Assembly: GCA_016758905.1 (NCBI GenBank)
Contig: JAEPQZ010000016.1
Coordinates: 248,001 to 312,000, forward strand
Direction of reading: 5' to 3'
Source: Umbelopsis isabellina
Lineage: Eukaryota; Mucoromycota; Umbelopsidomycetes; Umbelopsidales; Umbelopsidaceae
DNA length: 64,000 nt
Shown: positions 10,520-22,568 of the stretch, piece by piece
How positions within the stretch are numbered: the stretch's first letter is position 1
Layout of the letters: each line of letters begins with the position of its first letter
The notes under the pieces: generated by a model
What the model saw: only the letters and a program-made list of their open reading frames with translations
Databases searched by the model: none
Told to the model about the DNA's origin: nothing
Made by a program: the position numbers and the translations under genes

Positions 10520-10740
10520 TTAAAGCATATATTTTTGTTTTTATATAATTTTTTGTTTTGTATTTATACATATTTAATTTAAGCAATATATAACCTTTAT
10601 AATATATTAAAGAAATAAAAAATAATTAAATATATAAATATATATATTATATATACTTATAAAACAAAAGAAAACATTATATATTTAATATTCAATACAA
10701 AATATTACAATTTATAGAAAAGAAATAATATATGCTTTAA
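10520..10740. mobile_element. AT-rich MITE with TTAA ends
   Basis: A 221-bp, almost pure A+T block bounded by TTTAAAGCATATATT at the left (10519-10533) and its inverse at the right (10727-10741). If the outermost TTAA at each end (10520-10523 and 10737-10740) is the target duplication, the element starts AGCATATATT at both ends. TTAA duplications are typical of piggyBac-type cut-and-paste elements. It encodes nothing, so it would be a non-autonomous copy. Simple AT-richness weakens the call, but the match includes GC bases at mirrored positions. Confidence 0.5.
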
Positions 10741-10930
10741 ATAGCCTCACGTGATGCAAATTGTTTTTCAACTTCCTTTCCTTTTAATATGCAATCAAAA
10801 GTAGGGAAATATGCTCATGCCTGTGCACAGCCCCACCGGTGCACGGTTAATTTATAACCGATGCATCTTTCTGATAAGAGGCGTCCCTCGAGCTTGAAAT
10901 GTGGGCGTTCTTCTTTACAAACTCTTTGGT

Positions 10931-11863
10931 ATGTCTAAGCCATTAGTAGCTATTTGTGGTGCAACAGGTGTACAAGGTGGTTCTGTTCTTCAAGCTTTAC
11001 TGGAAACCGGAGACTACCGACTCAGGGGACTGACTCGTAATGTCTCGTCCGACAAAGCTAAAGCACTGCAAGAAAAAGGAGTCGAAATGGTGCAAGCTGA
11101 TCTTGCCAACAAAGACGACCTGAAGAGAGCCTTTGAAGGCGCTGATATTGTTTATGGTGTTACCAACTTCTGGGACCCTGAAATCTTGAAGAATCCCAGT
11201 CTTGAAGCTGAGCAAGGCAAGAATATAGCTGATGCTGCCAAGGAAAATAAGGTACAATGGCTTATATGGAGCTCTGCTCCTAGTTGTTCAAAAGGCAGTG
11301 GTGGGAAAATCACTGAAGTCAAGCACTTTGATGGCAAAAATGATGTCGAAGAGTATATCAAATCGATTGGCTTATCCTTCACGTCTGTTAATATTGGATG
11401 CTATATGAGTAATTTCGGATATTTGATCCCTTTGGTGCCCAATGACGACGGAACACAATCATTGCCGTTGCCTGTTGTACACGAAGATACTTACATAGAT
11501 TTAACTGACACTGCTAGTGATACTGGCCCGCTTGTCAAAGCAGTTCTACAGAATAAGGACAAGTATGTTGGCCAAAGGCTTCCAGTTGTCGGCGATCGCT
11601 TGACAGCTAAACAAATCGCAGATACGTATACTAAAGTAACTGGAAAGACCACCAAGTTTCAGGCCTTGACAAAAGAGGCGCTCGAAGGTCCATTTAGTTA
11701 CATGAACACTGGCGAGTTTCTTGGTATGTTCACATGGTTTCGTGACTTTGGCTATTATGGAGACATCTATGGTCCTAATGGGTCTGGAGCCTTGGAAGCC
11801 ACCAAATCCGTCGGAATCCATCAAACTACTTTTGAGGAATACTTGAAAAAGCATGCAAAATGA
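10931..11863 (+). CDS. NmrA-like NAD(P)-binding protein
   Basis: Atypical short-chain dehydrogenase of the NmrA/HSCARG group, cytosolic, which bind NAD(P) as redox sensors or reductases. Single exon, 310 residues from the ATG MSKPLVAICG. The nucleotide-binding loop GATGVQGGSV lies at residues 10-19, LRGLTRNVSS at the second strand gives the NADP-type pocket, and an Asp (QADL) follows at the third strand. The usual catalytic Tyr-x-x-x-Lys is not evident, as in regulatory NmrA members; KHFDGKNDVEEYI takes the family's helix position. The upstream in-frame codons lack an ATG, so 10931 is chosen. Substrate unknown. Confidence 0.88.
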   Translation: MSKPLVAICGATGVQGGSVLQALLETGDYRLRGLTRNVSSDKAKALQEKGVEMVQADLANKDDLKRAFEGADIVYGVTNFWDPEILKNPSLEAEQGKNIADAAKENKVQWLIWSSAPSCSKGSGGKITEVKHFDGKNDVEEYIKSIGLSFTSVNIGCYMSNFGYLIPLVPNDDGTQSLPLPVVHEDTYIDLTDTASDTGPLVKAVLQNKDKYVGQRLPVVGDRLTAKQIADTYTKVTGKTTKFQALTKEALEGPFSYMNTGEFLGMFTWFRDFGYYGDIYGPNGSGALEATKSVGIHQTTFEEYLKKHAK

Positions 11864-12751
11864 GAACCAAGCTATATGTCAAAAGATATCGTGAGTTGCG
11901 TCCGATTCACTATCTGATTTGCCAATAAATAACAGGCATATATATGATACCAGTAATAAAACGTCTTTAACAAATATCAAGAGCGAGGGATTTAATTGTA
12001 GTCTTTTTATCCATATGTTAGTGTCAGTGATCGGCATATAGACTTTGTATCATTGCATGTACAGAGCCATTGCATGAAGCTTCGCGACAAGTTCGCTTTG
12101 ACTTTGACAATCTCAAGATATGCTTACCACAAAGGCCAATTTACTAAATGCTAGCATTGATGCTGTCGGTAGAAATAAGCAAAGCACTACCTAACTCATT
12201 CCACAAGCATTGGCTATATTATCATGCTAAGAAAACGGCTTTTATTGAAGAGTGGCGCATAAGTTTTGGTTTGTCTATCGTAGTTGAAGGGCACTTTAGT
12301 CCATAATTTTTACCACCTTGACATGTTCACAATCTTCTCATATTTGTCGAAATGATACCGAACAAGTTACCCTTGTAGCTATACTTAACACAAAAAGGTA
12401 CTTGTTCATCAAGTTTCAGAGAACAGTATTTGGAGTGACATTTTGGCAGGCTGACGTTTAGTTGCAAATTTGATTGTCCTTTGAAGCTGGAACGATATCA
12501 GACTACCGGTATGGACAGAAAATATGCGGGTTTAAAAGGACACAACCATATATTAGAATTTATCTCCAAGTGAGATGTAAGAATTTATCGACATTAGTTT
12601 TTCAAGATGGTGAATATGTACTGACAGCTACCCACATGCGACCTAATGGCACTCAATTGTTAAGATGATGGCCGTGGACATTGGGCCGAGACATGAAGCA
12701 CATCGTGCTGTGGAAAGAAGGGCCGAAGTGCTACGCATCCATGCCTATGCC
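11864..12751. other. Intergenic, no gene seen
   Basis: Convergent 3' flanks of the NmrA-like gene and the HMG-box gene. A 64-codon frame at 12474-12668 has no recognisable features. Nothing else supported. Confidence 0.5.
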
Positions 12752-13483
12752 TCAATCATCTGATTTTGACTTTTTAGCCTTCTTCTTTTCCTTGTCCTTC
12801 TTTGACTTCTTCTCCCCATCCTTTTTGTGCTCTTTCTTTTCTTCTGACTTGTGAGCCTTCTTATGCTTCTTGTGCTCTTTTCCTTCCTTCTTTTCCTCTG
12901 ATTCGGAACTTGATTCTTTCTTTGTTTCTACCTCTGCTTGAGCCTTGGTAGATTTCTTTTCAGACTTTTTGGCAGACTTGGGTGCTGACACCGTTGTCGC
13001 CGACACACTTTCAGCGGCAGCTCCTTCTTTCGACTTATAATCTTCCACGTCCTTAAGATACTGTTCCTTTGCCTTGTTTGCCTTACTCTCCCAAGGCTTC
13101 TTGGCCTTTTCGTCGAGCGCGTTCCATTCCTCTCCCAGAGTTCTAGCCACTTCCTTGGGGTCCAGGTCAGGCTTCTCCTTCTTCAATTCGGCACGTCGGC
13201 TGTTGGCAAACAAAAAAAAGCTACCAGTAGGACGTTTGGGAGCGTTGGGATCCTTGTGCTTGCGCTTTCTTTTGTTATCTCCACCTTCTACTTCCAAGGA
13301 GCTGAACTTCTTCAGAAGTTCAGAAGCGTCTTTTAGATTTTTGGCCGCGATTTCGAGCGCTGCAGTAAGCTAGCAAATGGCCAACGATTAGTATATATAT
13401 AATACATATAAAGAACGCGTCTATACGCGAAGAAAAAGCGTGTTTACCTCTTGCTTGATGGTGTCTGTTGATTGGGTTGACAT
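12752..13483 (-). CDS. HMG-box chromatin protein (Hmo1/HMGB type)
   Basis: Nuclear architectural DNA-binding protein. Exons 13483-13448 and 13369-12752, phase-0 join, give 217 residues. An N-terminal helical segment (TAALEIAAKNLKDASELLKKF, about 14-34) stands where yeast Hmo1 has its weak box A. The HMG box runs about 52-125: DPNAPKRPTGSFFLFANS, then KEVARTLGEEWNALDEKAKKPW and AKEQYLKDVEDYK. The tail from 135 is a long Lys/Ser/Glu-rich run, as in Hmo1, which bends and stabilises rDNA and ribosomal-protein promoters. The start MSTQST is the first ATG. Divergent from KAE1. Confidence 0.9.
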
Positions 13484-14115
13484 AATAAATGCGGAGATGA
13501 AAGAGAGAGGGAGAATCACCGAAACACGAATTTTGAAATTTTATGTCACTGGCCTAAATTAGAAATTGAGCAATGTGAATTCAAGATTGACACGCAAAGC
13601 TGATCTTCTTCTGTGCATAACCACAACATATACACATAGATTACCATAGATATTTGCTCATACGTGGTTGTCGAAAGTTGTGCGGAACTGCACTGCGTCT
13701 TAACTTTGAACCGGAGCTCGCAAACATACAGGACACAGACCCGTTGTTGCGTTGCATTGTACTGCTCTGGCACCTTCAGTTTTAGAGTCTGATATGAAGA
13801 AAGCAATCATGTATGATTCGGCGTTTCTCGCTTCTCAGTAAGTAATAACCTTATACTTGATCTTCTTTTGCAATCTACATTTATAAATGATTAAATTGAT
13901 TGGTTCAAAACTATTTCTCATCATGTTGTCATTTCATTGCTCTGCTATTGATAGCTGTAACTCTTAAAGGGGTTTGCTTTCTGCCCAATTGATCAGCTTG
14001 AGTGGGAAAGGTCCAATTTAGCTGTCACAAAAATGCGAAAACTCCGCCTTTGAACAGTAAATTTGGTTCAGTCTTTTGGACGAAGCTTGAGCCACATAAG
14101 CGATCAATTCCAAAC
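13484..14115. promoter_or_regulatory. Divergent promoter region HMG / KAE1
   Basis: 632 bp between the two divergent starts; must hold both promoters. No convincing TATA box pair or known operator was recognised; an 86-codon minus-strand frame at 13546-13806 looks like chance. Confidence 0.4.
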
Positions 14116-15465
14116 ATGCCAATCGCTCTGGGTCTAGAGGGTTCGGCCAACAAACTTGGCATTGGCATTATAGAGCACGATGAAAAAAGCGAATTACCCG
14201 CGAAAGTCCTTTCAAATATCAGAGACACTTATATTACACCACCTGGACAAGGATTCTTGCCTCGCGATACCGCACAACATCACCGTGATTGCATTTTAGA
14301 AGTATTAGCAAAAGCTATGAAGGAGGCTAATCTAACGCCAGATGACATTGATGTTATATGCTTTACTAAAGGTACGACAATCACGTTTTATCTCATTATT
14401 GAAGGTAGTAGCCGTACTAAATGTATTCATTAGGTCCAGGCATGGGAGCGCCACTGACCTCAGTAGCTATTGTTGCCCGTACGATAGCCTTAATGTGGAA
14501 TAAGCCTATGGTTGGAGTTAACCATTGCATTGGACGTAAGTGTTATATCATGTAACTGGGCTTAGTTGGGCATCTGTTCATAAAACGTTCGCTTTTGTTG
14601 TGATCGTTAGATATCGAAATGGGTCGCGAAATCACCGGTGCGAATAACCCAGTAGTGCTGTATGTCTCAGGAGGTAATACCCAGGTTATTGCCTACTCGC
14701 AGAACCGATACCGAATCTTTGGTGAGACTCTGGATATTGCTATTGGTAACTGTTTGGATCGATTTGCCCGTATTCTTGGGTTGTCCAATGACCCTAATCC
14801 AGGTTACAACATTGAGCAATGTGCAAAAAGGTAAGCCAATTTACGTTAGAACAAGAAAGGAAATTTCTGCTGACACAGCGATGTTGTATAGAGGAAAGAA
14901 TTTCGTTTCTCTACCATATACCGTCAAAGGCATGGATGTGTCATTTTCTGGCATTTTGTCACACATTGAAATGCTAGCAGAGGAGCAGTTGAAGACTGGA
15001 GCTGTAACTCCAGAAGACTTGTGCTTCTCACTTCAAGAAACGCTCTTTGCCATGCTTGTAGAAATCACAGAAAGGGCCATGGCACATATTGGTTCACAGG
15101 AAGTCTTACTTGTCGGAGGAGTAGCATGTATGTAACATAAACCAGAAGAAGCTCTAAATGATATGCTAACAATTCTGAATTTAGGCAATGAACGGCTACA
15201 AGAGATGATGGGGATGATGGCAGAACAGAGAAATGGGAAAGTTTTTGCTACAGATGAACGGTAATTATTATTTGAAAAGCAATAAGCTTGTGGCTAAATG
15301 AGTGCTGATTATATGATTATATCTAGATTTTGTATCGATAATGGAATTATGATAGCTCAAGCCGGACTACTAGCATACAAAACAGGATATGAAACTCCTA
15401 TTGAGAATACCACATGTACTCAAAGGTTCAGAACTGATGAAGTGTATGTCGCATGGCGAGATTAG
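14116..15465 (+). CDS. KAE1: KEOPS subunit Kae1, tRNA t6A37 threonylcarbamoyltransferase
   Basis: Catalytic subunit of the cytoplasmic/nuclear KEOPS complex, which transfers threonylcarbamoyl to A37 of ANN-decoding tRNAs and is linked in yeast to telomere upkeep. Six exons, 14116-14371, 14434-14535, 14611-14830, 14892-15127, 15185-15260 and 15327-15465, total 343 codons with stop; introns are 57-75 nt. Motifs: [12 protein letters not shown] (1st phosphate loop), [26 protein letters not shown] with the two metal-binding His, YVSGGNTQV, and the C-terminal [14 protein letters not shown]. Length 342 is normal. No mitochondrial presequence, so this is Kae1 and not Qri7. Confidence 0.95.
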
Positions 15466-15915
15466 CCTCAATAAAGAAAAAATCTTGTAGTACTGTAATT
15501 TAAAGCTGTTGTTATGGTTTTTAACACGACATTCAGCTGCATAAGGAATGATAGTAAAATAGGAAAGAGAATCAGAATTTATCTAGCAAATGATAAGTCT
15601 TTTCTGGCTGTCAAAGTAGCAGCCATTGCCATTCCCCGACAACAGCCACGTGCCTTGCCATTGACATGCATATTGATAGCCACCTTCAAGCGATTAGCTT
15701 TTTTTATTGGATACGATTGGTTATAAGAGCCGTAAGTGCTGGCTCATACATAGGCAAACATTCAAGCAGGAAGATATAGTATGTTAGCGAGCTCCAAGGG
15801 CACGAACTTTCGGCTCAATAAAACAAATCGCCGAAAAAGTGGTAATGGACAGTCACTCTGTGTAATTCGATGACAAGCAATTTTCCTTCTTTGCTAGCAT
15901 CACAACCTTCCCGCC
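15466..15915. other. Intergenic, no gene seen
   Basis: KAE1 3' flank and RMD1 upstream DNA. A CACGTG E-box lies near 15648. No coding signal beyond short chance frames. Confidence 0.45.
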
Positions 15916-17606
15916 ATGTCGAAAAGACCAAGTAAGCGCCAGTATCCGAACGATCCGGCAACGACGCCATTACTGTCTGGTCAACAGCAGCCAAGTAAAT
16001 CAACCCCAGTCTCGGCTTCAAAAACTATTGCCTTTAATTCTCAATCTCACCTCGCACATGGTCTTCCAAGTTCCGATCACTATCATACATTCCACCAAGA
16101 TACGCCACAGCCGACTAGACCGAAACCAAAGCAACCCAATAGAACGACTAAAACATCACAAAAGTTGAAGTTGTTTCCCGAGGAAGAGGACCATAAATTG
16201 ATCTCAACTGACGACATAGATACGAGTGTTTATGATCAAATCGCCCAAATACCTCATGGCGATGCTCGTCTCGAAGCTGAGAGACTGAGTAAAGGTGATA
16301 GAGGTCACTTGCCAAGAGTGACAGCCTATTGCACAGCTTCGTATGTTTTTGGCATCTTAAAAAAAATATATCCAAAATTTGATCTCATTCCTAACGATTT
16401 GTGAATTTCAGGGCTTACCGAATGGATGATCTGGTCAAGTACCTTAAGTCCAAGAAGTCCTCAAACGGAGCAGCACCAAAACGATTCGACGAATGGTAGG
16501 TGTTTTCCAGTTTACGTTAACTGCTTTGTACATTACATGCAACTAAACTACTCGCACCTCACAGTGTATTTACGCCTTTTTCATTCAAATATCCTATTTC
16601 ACCGCTTCGTGATGACGGCGAAGAGGTTAAACAATTCATGCCTGAAGTGTTTTTCTTCGATTATGGTGTTGTGGTATTCTGGGGTATGTCAATCGAAGAA
16701 GAACAAAAGCTCATGCAAGAACTGGAGCCGTTTGAGGAAGAAAGATTAGGTATATACCTCTGGGAAACTGAAAAATTGGAAACATATAAATGAAGACTTA
16801 CACTGTCTTTCTTTGCATTCATTCAGAGACGGATGATGTCGAAGTGGAAGAATTTCATTTTCACTATAACGAAAGATATCAACCTAGGTATACGTCCTAT
16901 CACTGAACTCCAGTCGCACTCGTTACAAAATACTGACTGTATATTTATTCCTACAGAATCTATAATGATGTTATCACCCTTCGACATCCCCAGAACTACT
17001 TGGTCAAAATGACAATCTCACATGCTATTGCTCAAAGCGTCAAAATGACTTTGTTTGAAAGGTTGATTGATGACACTATCAATGAAACGAAATACATTCC
17101 ACAAGTCATGGCAGAAAGTGGGAAAGTCCATATGTCTAGGTAAGACATCCTTTACGATGTACATGTGTAACCTACTATATTGTTAAACAAACTTACCCCA
17201 TCAGAGTTGCTATTACCAAAAAGATTGGTCAACTGTTCATTATGCGAATCAACGTTAACCTTGTCTCAAATATTCTTGATACACCTGAGATCTTCTGGTC
17301 AGAACCTGCATTAGAACCGCTCTATAGTGCTATCAGGGGCTACCTCGAGATCTCACAGCGCGTGGAATTGTTAAATCAACGTGTGCAGGTCATAAGTGAT
17401 CTTTTGGATATGTTAAAAGACCACTTAAATAGCTCGCATGGTGAGTGTTTAAATAAGCAAAACAATGCATATGTTGGTTATATACTGATTCATATTTTTG
17501 TTTAGGTGAGCAATTGGAGTGGATCGTCATTTGGCTTATCGCTATGGAAATCTTGGTTGCTGTTATCACTACTTGCTTGGATGCCTTCAGTCTCTCGCAA
17601 AAGTAG
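15916..17606 (+). CDS. RMD1: RMD1/RMND1 family (DUF155) protein
   Basis: Member of the Rmd1/Rmd8/RMND1 family, in yeast tied to meiotic division and in animals to mitochondrial translation. Seven exons, 15916-16340, 16412-16495, 16565-16749, 16827-16887, 16957-17139, 17205-17440 and 17506-17606, give 424 residues. An unstructured first 120 residues is followed by the DUF155 core: RVTAYCTASAYRM, FFFDYGVVVFWGMS, FHFHYNERYQPRIYND, ISHAIAQSVKMTLFE, and RINVNLVSNILDTPEIFW. The end has a single hydrophobic helix, WIVIWLIAMEILVAVITTC, as in the family, so it is a tail-anchored membrane protein. No mitochondrial presequence is seen. Confidence 0.92.
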
Positions 17607-17951
17607 CCATGTTCATACCTCAAACGCAGAACTGTAATAAAATCATGCATTAATTCATATCATTTGAATCCATTGTTACTTCCGAGTTGATCACACTTTC
17701 TAAGTGAGTGTCATATCAATTTAACACTTGTTCCCTTTTTCGACTTTTAATGGGTTTGGACGTATCATCATTACTGTAACTTTGTTAATTAATCGCAAAC
17801 AATATAAGTCCACAGAACAAAGTTGTTATTCTGCAAACCCTGTAGCAAACGATATTGAATTTTAGAACGCACGAAAATTTTCGCCTGTATCTTAGCATAG
17901 ACAATCTGTTACTATACATTGCGAAACTCAATGCCTTGTTAATCTTATCAC
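17607..17951. other. Intergenic, no gene seen
   Basis: 345 bp between RMD1 stop and JMJD5 start on the same strand. AT-rich, nothing recognised. Confidence 0.5.
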
Positions 17952-19370
17952 ATGCAAGAACAATGGGCACAAATTTACGAAGATGCACTTCAGAATCTCA
18001 AATCAGCTTCTTTGGACGCTGGTCAGTAATATATATCAATATGACACGGTGAAAAGGCTGTAACTTATTTCCTTCGCCGCAGATCTTATAAAGTGTGGGC
18101 GATCTGTGACCTTATCCATTGAGACTTGTGTAGAGAAGCTACCACGTACGTTGATAAATGTGCAAGACGATTCACCAAAGCATATTAGTATCTCGTGTGA
18201 CGGTTTGATTGATTTGGCAAACGAAGCGATATTGGCTATTCCGTATAAAGATGTGCCATTGTCCTGGAGGCGACTATTAACCGACGCCAGTTTTTTGAAA
18301 GCTCTGTGTAATATACTTTTTGCTTTTAAAGAAAACAAAGTAGAGATTATAAAGCAATTGTTGAAAGAAGTTTGCAGTATTCTCGACACAGCCATTGTTG
18401 TTGCCGGAGCACCGGGACAAAACCGGCGCCAGCTGATGGATGCTGTTCTGGATTTGGCGCAAAATGAATTGAGTTGCCACGATCCCATAGTAATCAGCAA
18501 GAACGATACAGGCTCTCGAAAGCGTAGACGTATTATGGATGTCAGTATCAGCCAGAATCTTCGCTTTCCCGTCAGATCGTTGAAACAGGCGCCAATGTTC
18601 ATGGAATTTAGTGATATGATTCAAGATGATACAGCGAGTCCTTTCATCTTGAATGATATCATCAACCATTGGCCAGCCATGAAGGAACATCCATGGTCAT
18701 CCATGCCATATCTCTTGACAGTGGCTGGAGAACGACATGTTCCTATTGAATTTGGAAGCCAGTATACAGCCGACGATTGGAGCCAACGATTGATGCCCTT
18801 TAGAGAATTTGTTGAGACATATATAGAGACTACTGGAGATGAAAAACCTCAGGTAGCCTATCTTGCACAGCACGATCTATTTCATCAAATACCTCGTTTA
18901 GAACAAGATATCATTGTTCCCGACTATTGTTATGTCTCTCCGCCTTTAACAAGGTATTACGAAATTCAGCCAGCAGAGGTCATTACCAACGCTTGGTTTG
19001 GTCCAGGTGGAACTGTATCACCGTTGCACCATGATCCTTATCATAATTTGCTTGCACAAGTGGTGGGTAGCAAGTACATTAGACTTTATTCCCCAAAACA
19101 AACTCCCAAGCTCTATCCACACGCTGGCATAATGTCAAACACTAGTCAAGTCCAGCTGCAAGATGTTGATGAAATCAAATACCCGGAATTCAAGCATGCA
19201 GAGTATGTAGAATGCATTCTCAAAGCTGGTCAAGTCCTCTATATACCGGTGAGTTAAAATCAATTTAGGGACATAGTATCTGTTCAATACTAATTCAGTT
19301 TTTACAGCCAAAATGGTGGCACTATGTTAAGTCATTAGAGACTAGCTTCAGCGTAAGCTTTTGGTTTTGA
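17952..19370 (+). CDS. JMJD5: JmjC-domain protein, JMJD5/KDM8 type
   Basis: 2-oxoglutarate/Fe(II) oxygenase; animal JMJD5 hydroxylates arginine and affects cell cycle and genome stability. Exons 17952-18021, 18083-19248 and 19308-19370 give 432 residues. The N-terminal helical domain (residues 1-180) matches the TPR-like region of JMJD5, with SWRRLLTDASFLKAL. The JmjC part runs about 195 to the end: FILNDIINHWPAMKEHPW, AYLAQHDLF, NAWFGPGGTVSPLHHDPYHN with the Fe ligands His and Asp, and PKWWHYVKSL with the distal His. The ending SFSVSFWF is the family's last strand. All introns are GT-AG and phases close. Confidence 0.93.
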
Positions 19371-19717
19371 TCAAGTAATGTCGCGGTGCAATAAATGTAC
19401 CCTGTCCATATTTGTAGAAATCATTTAAATACCGTTATATCTGACCTTTCACCAAATTCGCGACATGGTGAACGCGTGTTTAAGAGCTAAAATTATCACA
19501 GACTTGATCTAATACTGCAGCCATTCGCAGATTTGAATAAAATCCCCAATGATATAGAAAGAACTAATGCTGACAGATTGATTTCCAATTGTAGTAAAGA
19601 AATGGCCTTTTCCGATTGCAGACGCGTTGTAAGTTTTCCGAGAAATTTAATCACGCGTTTCGACAAAAACTCAGAACAGTGCCTTCCAATCTTCAGAATC
19701 AGTACCGGCTAAGGATT
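19371..19717. other. Intergenic, no gene seen
   Basis: Spacer between JMJD5 and POT1. An additional 5' non-coding exon of POT1 cannot be excluded. No recognisable signals. Confidence 0.45.
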
Positions 19718-21883
19718 ATGATTGACGATGAATTATCTCAATACTTACCGGAATACTTGAAGCTATTGAAGGTAAAGCACTGTTTATGTGTTTTTTGCGA
19801 GCATATTACTTTTCGACTCAAATTGAATTATAATATAAGGAAACAGAATGGCAACCGCTCGAAACTATAAAAAAGGGGACGAGGGTCAACGTTTGCGGCG
19901 TCGTGGTGACTTCTAAAGAACCAAGGAGAACTAAGGGCCCAGGTAGGAGCATAGACCTTGCTTTGCAACAGCGAAACAAGAACTAGCAGTTAAAAACATT
20001 TGTGTAGACTGCGCTTGCACTCTCACAATCGCAGACCCTTCCCGGGGCTTTGTAACCAACTCCAACGGTGCTCTGGACTTTGCCGTGGCAACTGGCGTAA
20101 ATTTGTTTCATTCCATGCAAGTACTACCAAAGGGTCTAAGTGAAGGAGATATCTTCATTTTGAAAACTGCCACTGTCGACATATGGAATGGGAAGAAGAA
20201 GCAGTGTATATCAGTCAAGCAGGGTGGCGAGACTATATCAACTTGGGCGGTATATAAACGAATCAATGAACAAAAACAAGATGTTGTGGATATACCTGGC
20301 ATGTGCTTGTCGCTGGACGACAATGACAGAAAGATTGTAAAACTATTGCAAGACTGGTATAATGCCATCCTACGAAAAGGAAATCTCATAAATACACCTA
20401 CAGCGACAACGACAAAAACCGGCATTTTACCGAAACTAGCCATTAGCTCTTCAAAACGGCTAATGAACGTTGGGAACATAAAGCAAGAGAGAATCTTTCT
20501 GGACATTGTTGCTGAGGTAAGTGAACTTCAGTAATCTTGCAAGTTCAATATCGGCTTTGATTTTGATAGATTTGACTTAGGTTGTAGACCTATTTAGAGA
20601 CTCAAAGACTCAGCTGCTGCTGACGGATTACACAGAAAACGATCACTTGCGATCCCGTAAGGAGGGAATGTATAATATTAAAAGCTCGCTGATTATAAAT
20701 TGCACCTGTTTTGATGAACACCACCGATACCTCCCAAATCTTTCGCAAGGGAGCTTCGTTTTCATACGAAACGTAAATTCGAAGAAAGACAAAGGAGGAT
20801 CAATGGAACTTCGGTTGTCTGCCGATAGAAAGGCACCACGACCAAAATCAGATGTCAACATCCTCGACAAAAACGATCCTCTGCTGGCATCTCTCTTAGA
20901 GTAAGTGTTTTCAAGCAAACATGCTTAGCTGAACTCTCAATCTTTTGCCATACTTAATGACTGAAAACTTAAGGCGCCGGCGAAATTACTATCAATCTGT
21001 CGCTGCTAAGAATAATGGCGACAGGTTCGCTCCTCCTTCCAAAACTGAAGTCTGGACAGGTGTGATAAATTCTTGACTCATTTTGACAGTGCATCACAGA
21101 TATTAAAACAATGATGCTAGTGACTAGGCACAAATTCACCCAGATGAGTCCACTGAGCTCAATTATATCCTCACAGATGGTATAATATATATATATGAAG
21201 TCAGTGCCAACAATGTGTGCCACAGCTTACCATTTCCAATTGCAGCCAGTCAACAAGTTTAAAGTACGAGCATGCGTTGTTGACTATAAACCTCGCGATA
21301 TCAAGGAGATGGCAAGACCATGGTGTTCTAAATGTAACACTACGTAGGTTTCTATTCACATTGTTGCAGACATGAATGATTTTACTTATCACACCCATTA
21401 CAGCTCAGCTCCATGCAATAAAACGCAACTCTCTTGCCTGAAATGCTTGGCAAAGATAACAGAATTTAAATTTCAATTCGCCTGTCTGCTCCAAGATGCG
21501 CACGGGCAACAGCTTCCTGTCATATTGTATGATCGAGATGCTGTAAGTTTGTGATGCTGCAATGTACAATATAGTAAAATCTCGCAAATTAATCTTGAGT
21601 TTTCACAGGTGACATTCCTCTGCGGACTAAAAGCTACAAAGTAAGGCAAATCATACCATGTTTTTGGCTTAATTGGATCAGTATTAATCATTCTCTTCAT
21701 GCTAGTCTTTACATGGATGACAATGCCGCCAACGAGCTAACACATCAACTGGAAGCGATCTGTCCGTCGGGTAAAGCGAGCAATACATTCTTGGAGTTTT
21801 GTATTAAATCTTATCAAGTTGAGATCAATAGTCAGAAGCAAAGGCGATTTCAAGTATTCGACACTATGCTTAAAATACATTAA
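19718..21883 (+). CDS. POT1: POT1-type telomere single-strand binding protein
   Basis: Protects the telomeric 3' overhang as part of shelterin. Ten exons, 19718-19771, 19840-19942, 20008-20516, 20581-20900, 20974-21059, 21144-21179, 21226-21343, 21404-21542, 21609-21640 and 21706-21883, close to 525 codons with stop. OB1 is at about 20-165: KKGTRVNVCGVVVTSKEPRRTKGPD, split by an intron, then CTLTIADPS and LPKGLSEGDIFIL. OB2 is about 190-320 with GSFVFIRNV. The C-terminal fold has a Cys4 site, WCSKC and LSCLKC, then QLPVILYDRDAVTFLCGL and FQVFDTMLKIH, like the animal TPP1-binding OB3. The 36-nt exon 6 and its neighbours are the least certain joins. Confidence 0.85.
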
Positions 21884-22026
21884 GCAAAATCATTGTAAAT
21901 AAAATCTTTTTAATGCACGTAGAATTTTGAATGAACGTCTCCGGGTGAACTTTTTAAAAACGTAAGAGCATATGCGGCTTTCAGAGCTGTACAACGACCG
22001 CAAGTAAGAATGTGTGATTTATAAAA

Positions 22027-22568
22027 CTAAGCTGCCTGAATCAACGTGATATTGTCTCCTTTCAAGAGAATACGACCTAAATTGAGAAGTTAGAATACAC
22101 CTTCAAACACATGTGTGATAAAAGTCAGCCTTCTTACCAATTTCCTTTCGTGTTTGGCCCTTGTTGTTTATCTCTACTGCTTCATCGAGCACAAGGTTCA
22201 TAAACTCGTCAAAACCCTAAAACAGAGAATCAAAGGTATTAGTGAAGGCAATGTAAACACGGCGTGTTGATCTGATTTACTTGAAAAATTATCATACAAT
22301 GATTTTGCCTTCGATTCTGTTATCGAGTTGATCGTAGAGCCAGATCTGCACTTTTGATTTCTGCAATAGTAGTTTGATTAGAGTTTCATTCAACGTGATT
22401 ACAGTTTCTACAATGCCGAATTCAACTTACGTTTTGCAGATACCTGAAAATCAGGTTCTAATTATAGTCGAGATAGGTTAGTTATACTGCACGGACTACG
22501 CTACATGCGCGTGATATTTTTGTTCTTACAATGGGCTGAACCATAATCTTTTGCACTTTGGTCGACAT
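22027..22568 (-). CDS. SME1: Spliceosomal Sm protein E
   Basis: SmE, one of seven Sm ring proteins on U1, U2, U4 and U5 snRNAs. Five short exons, 22568-22530, 22457-22431, 22360-22298, 22216-22138 and 22076-22027, give 85 residues. Reads [57 protein letters not shown] and [14 protein letters not shown], that is the Sm1 and Sm2 motifs in order, nearly collinear with the animal protein. Exon 2 codes only nine residues. The length is normal. Nuclear. Confidence 0.96.

Noticed and set aside
13074-13373. Plus-strand frame of 99 codons opposite the HMG-box gene
   Set aside because: It is the antisense shadow of the Lys-rich HMG gene; composition (Leu/Ser/Phe) is that of reversed Lys codons.
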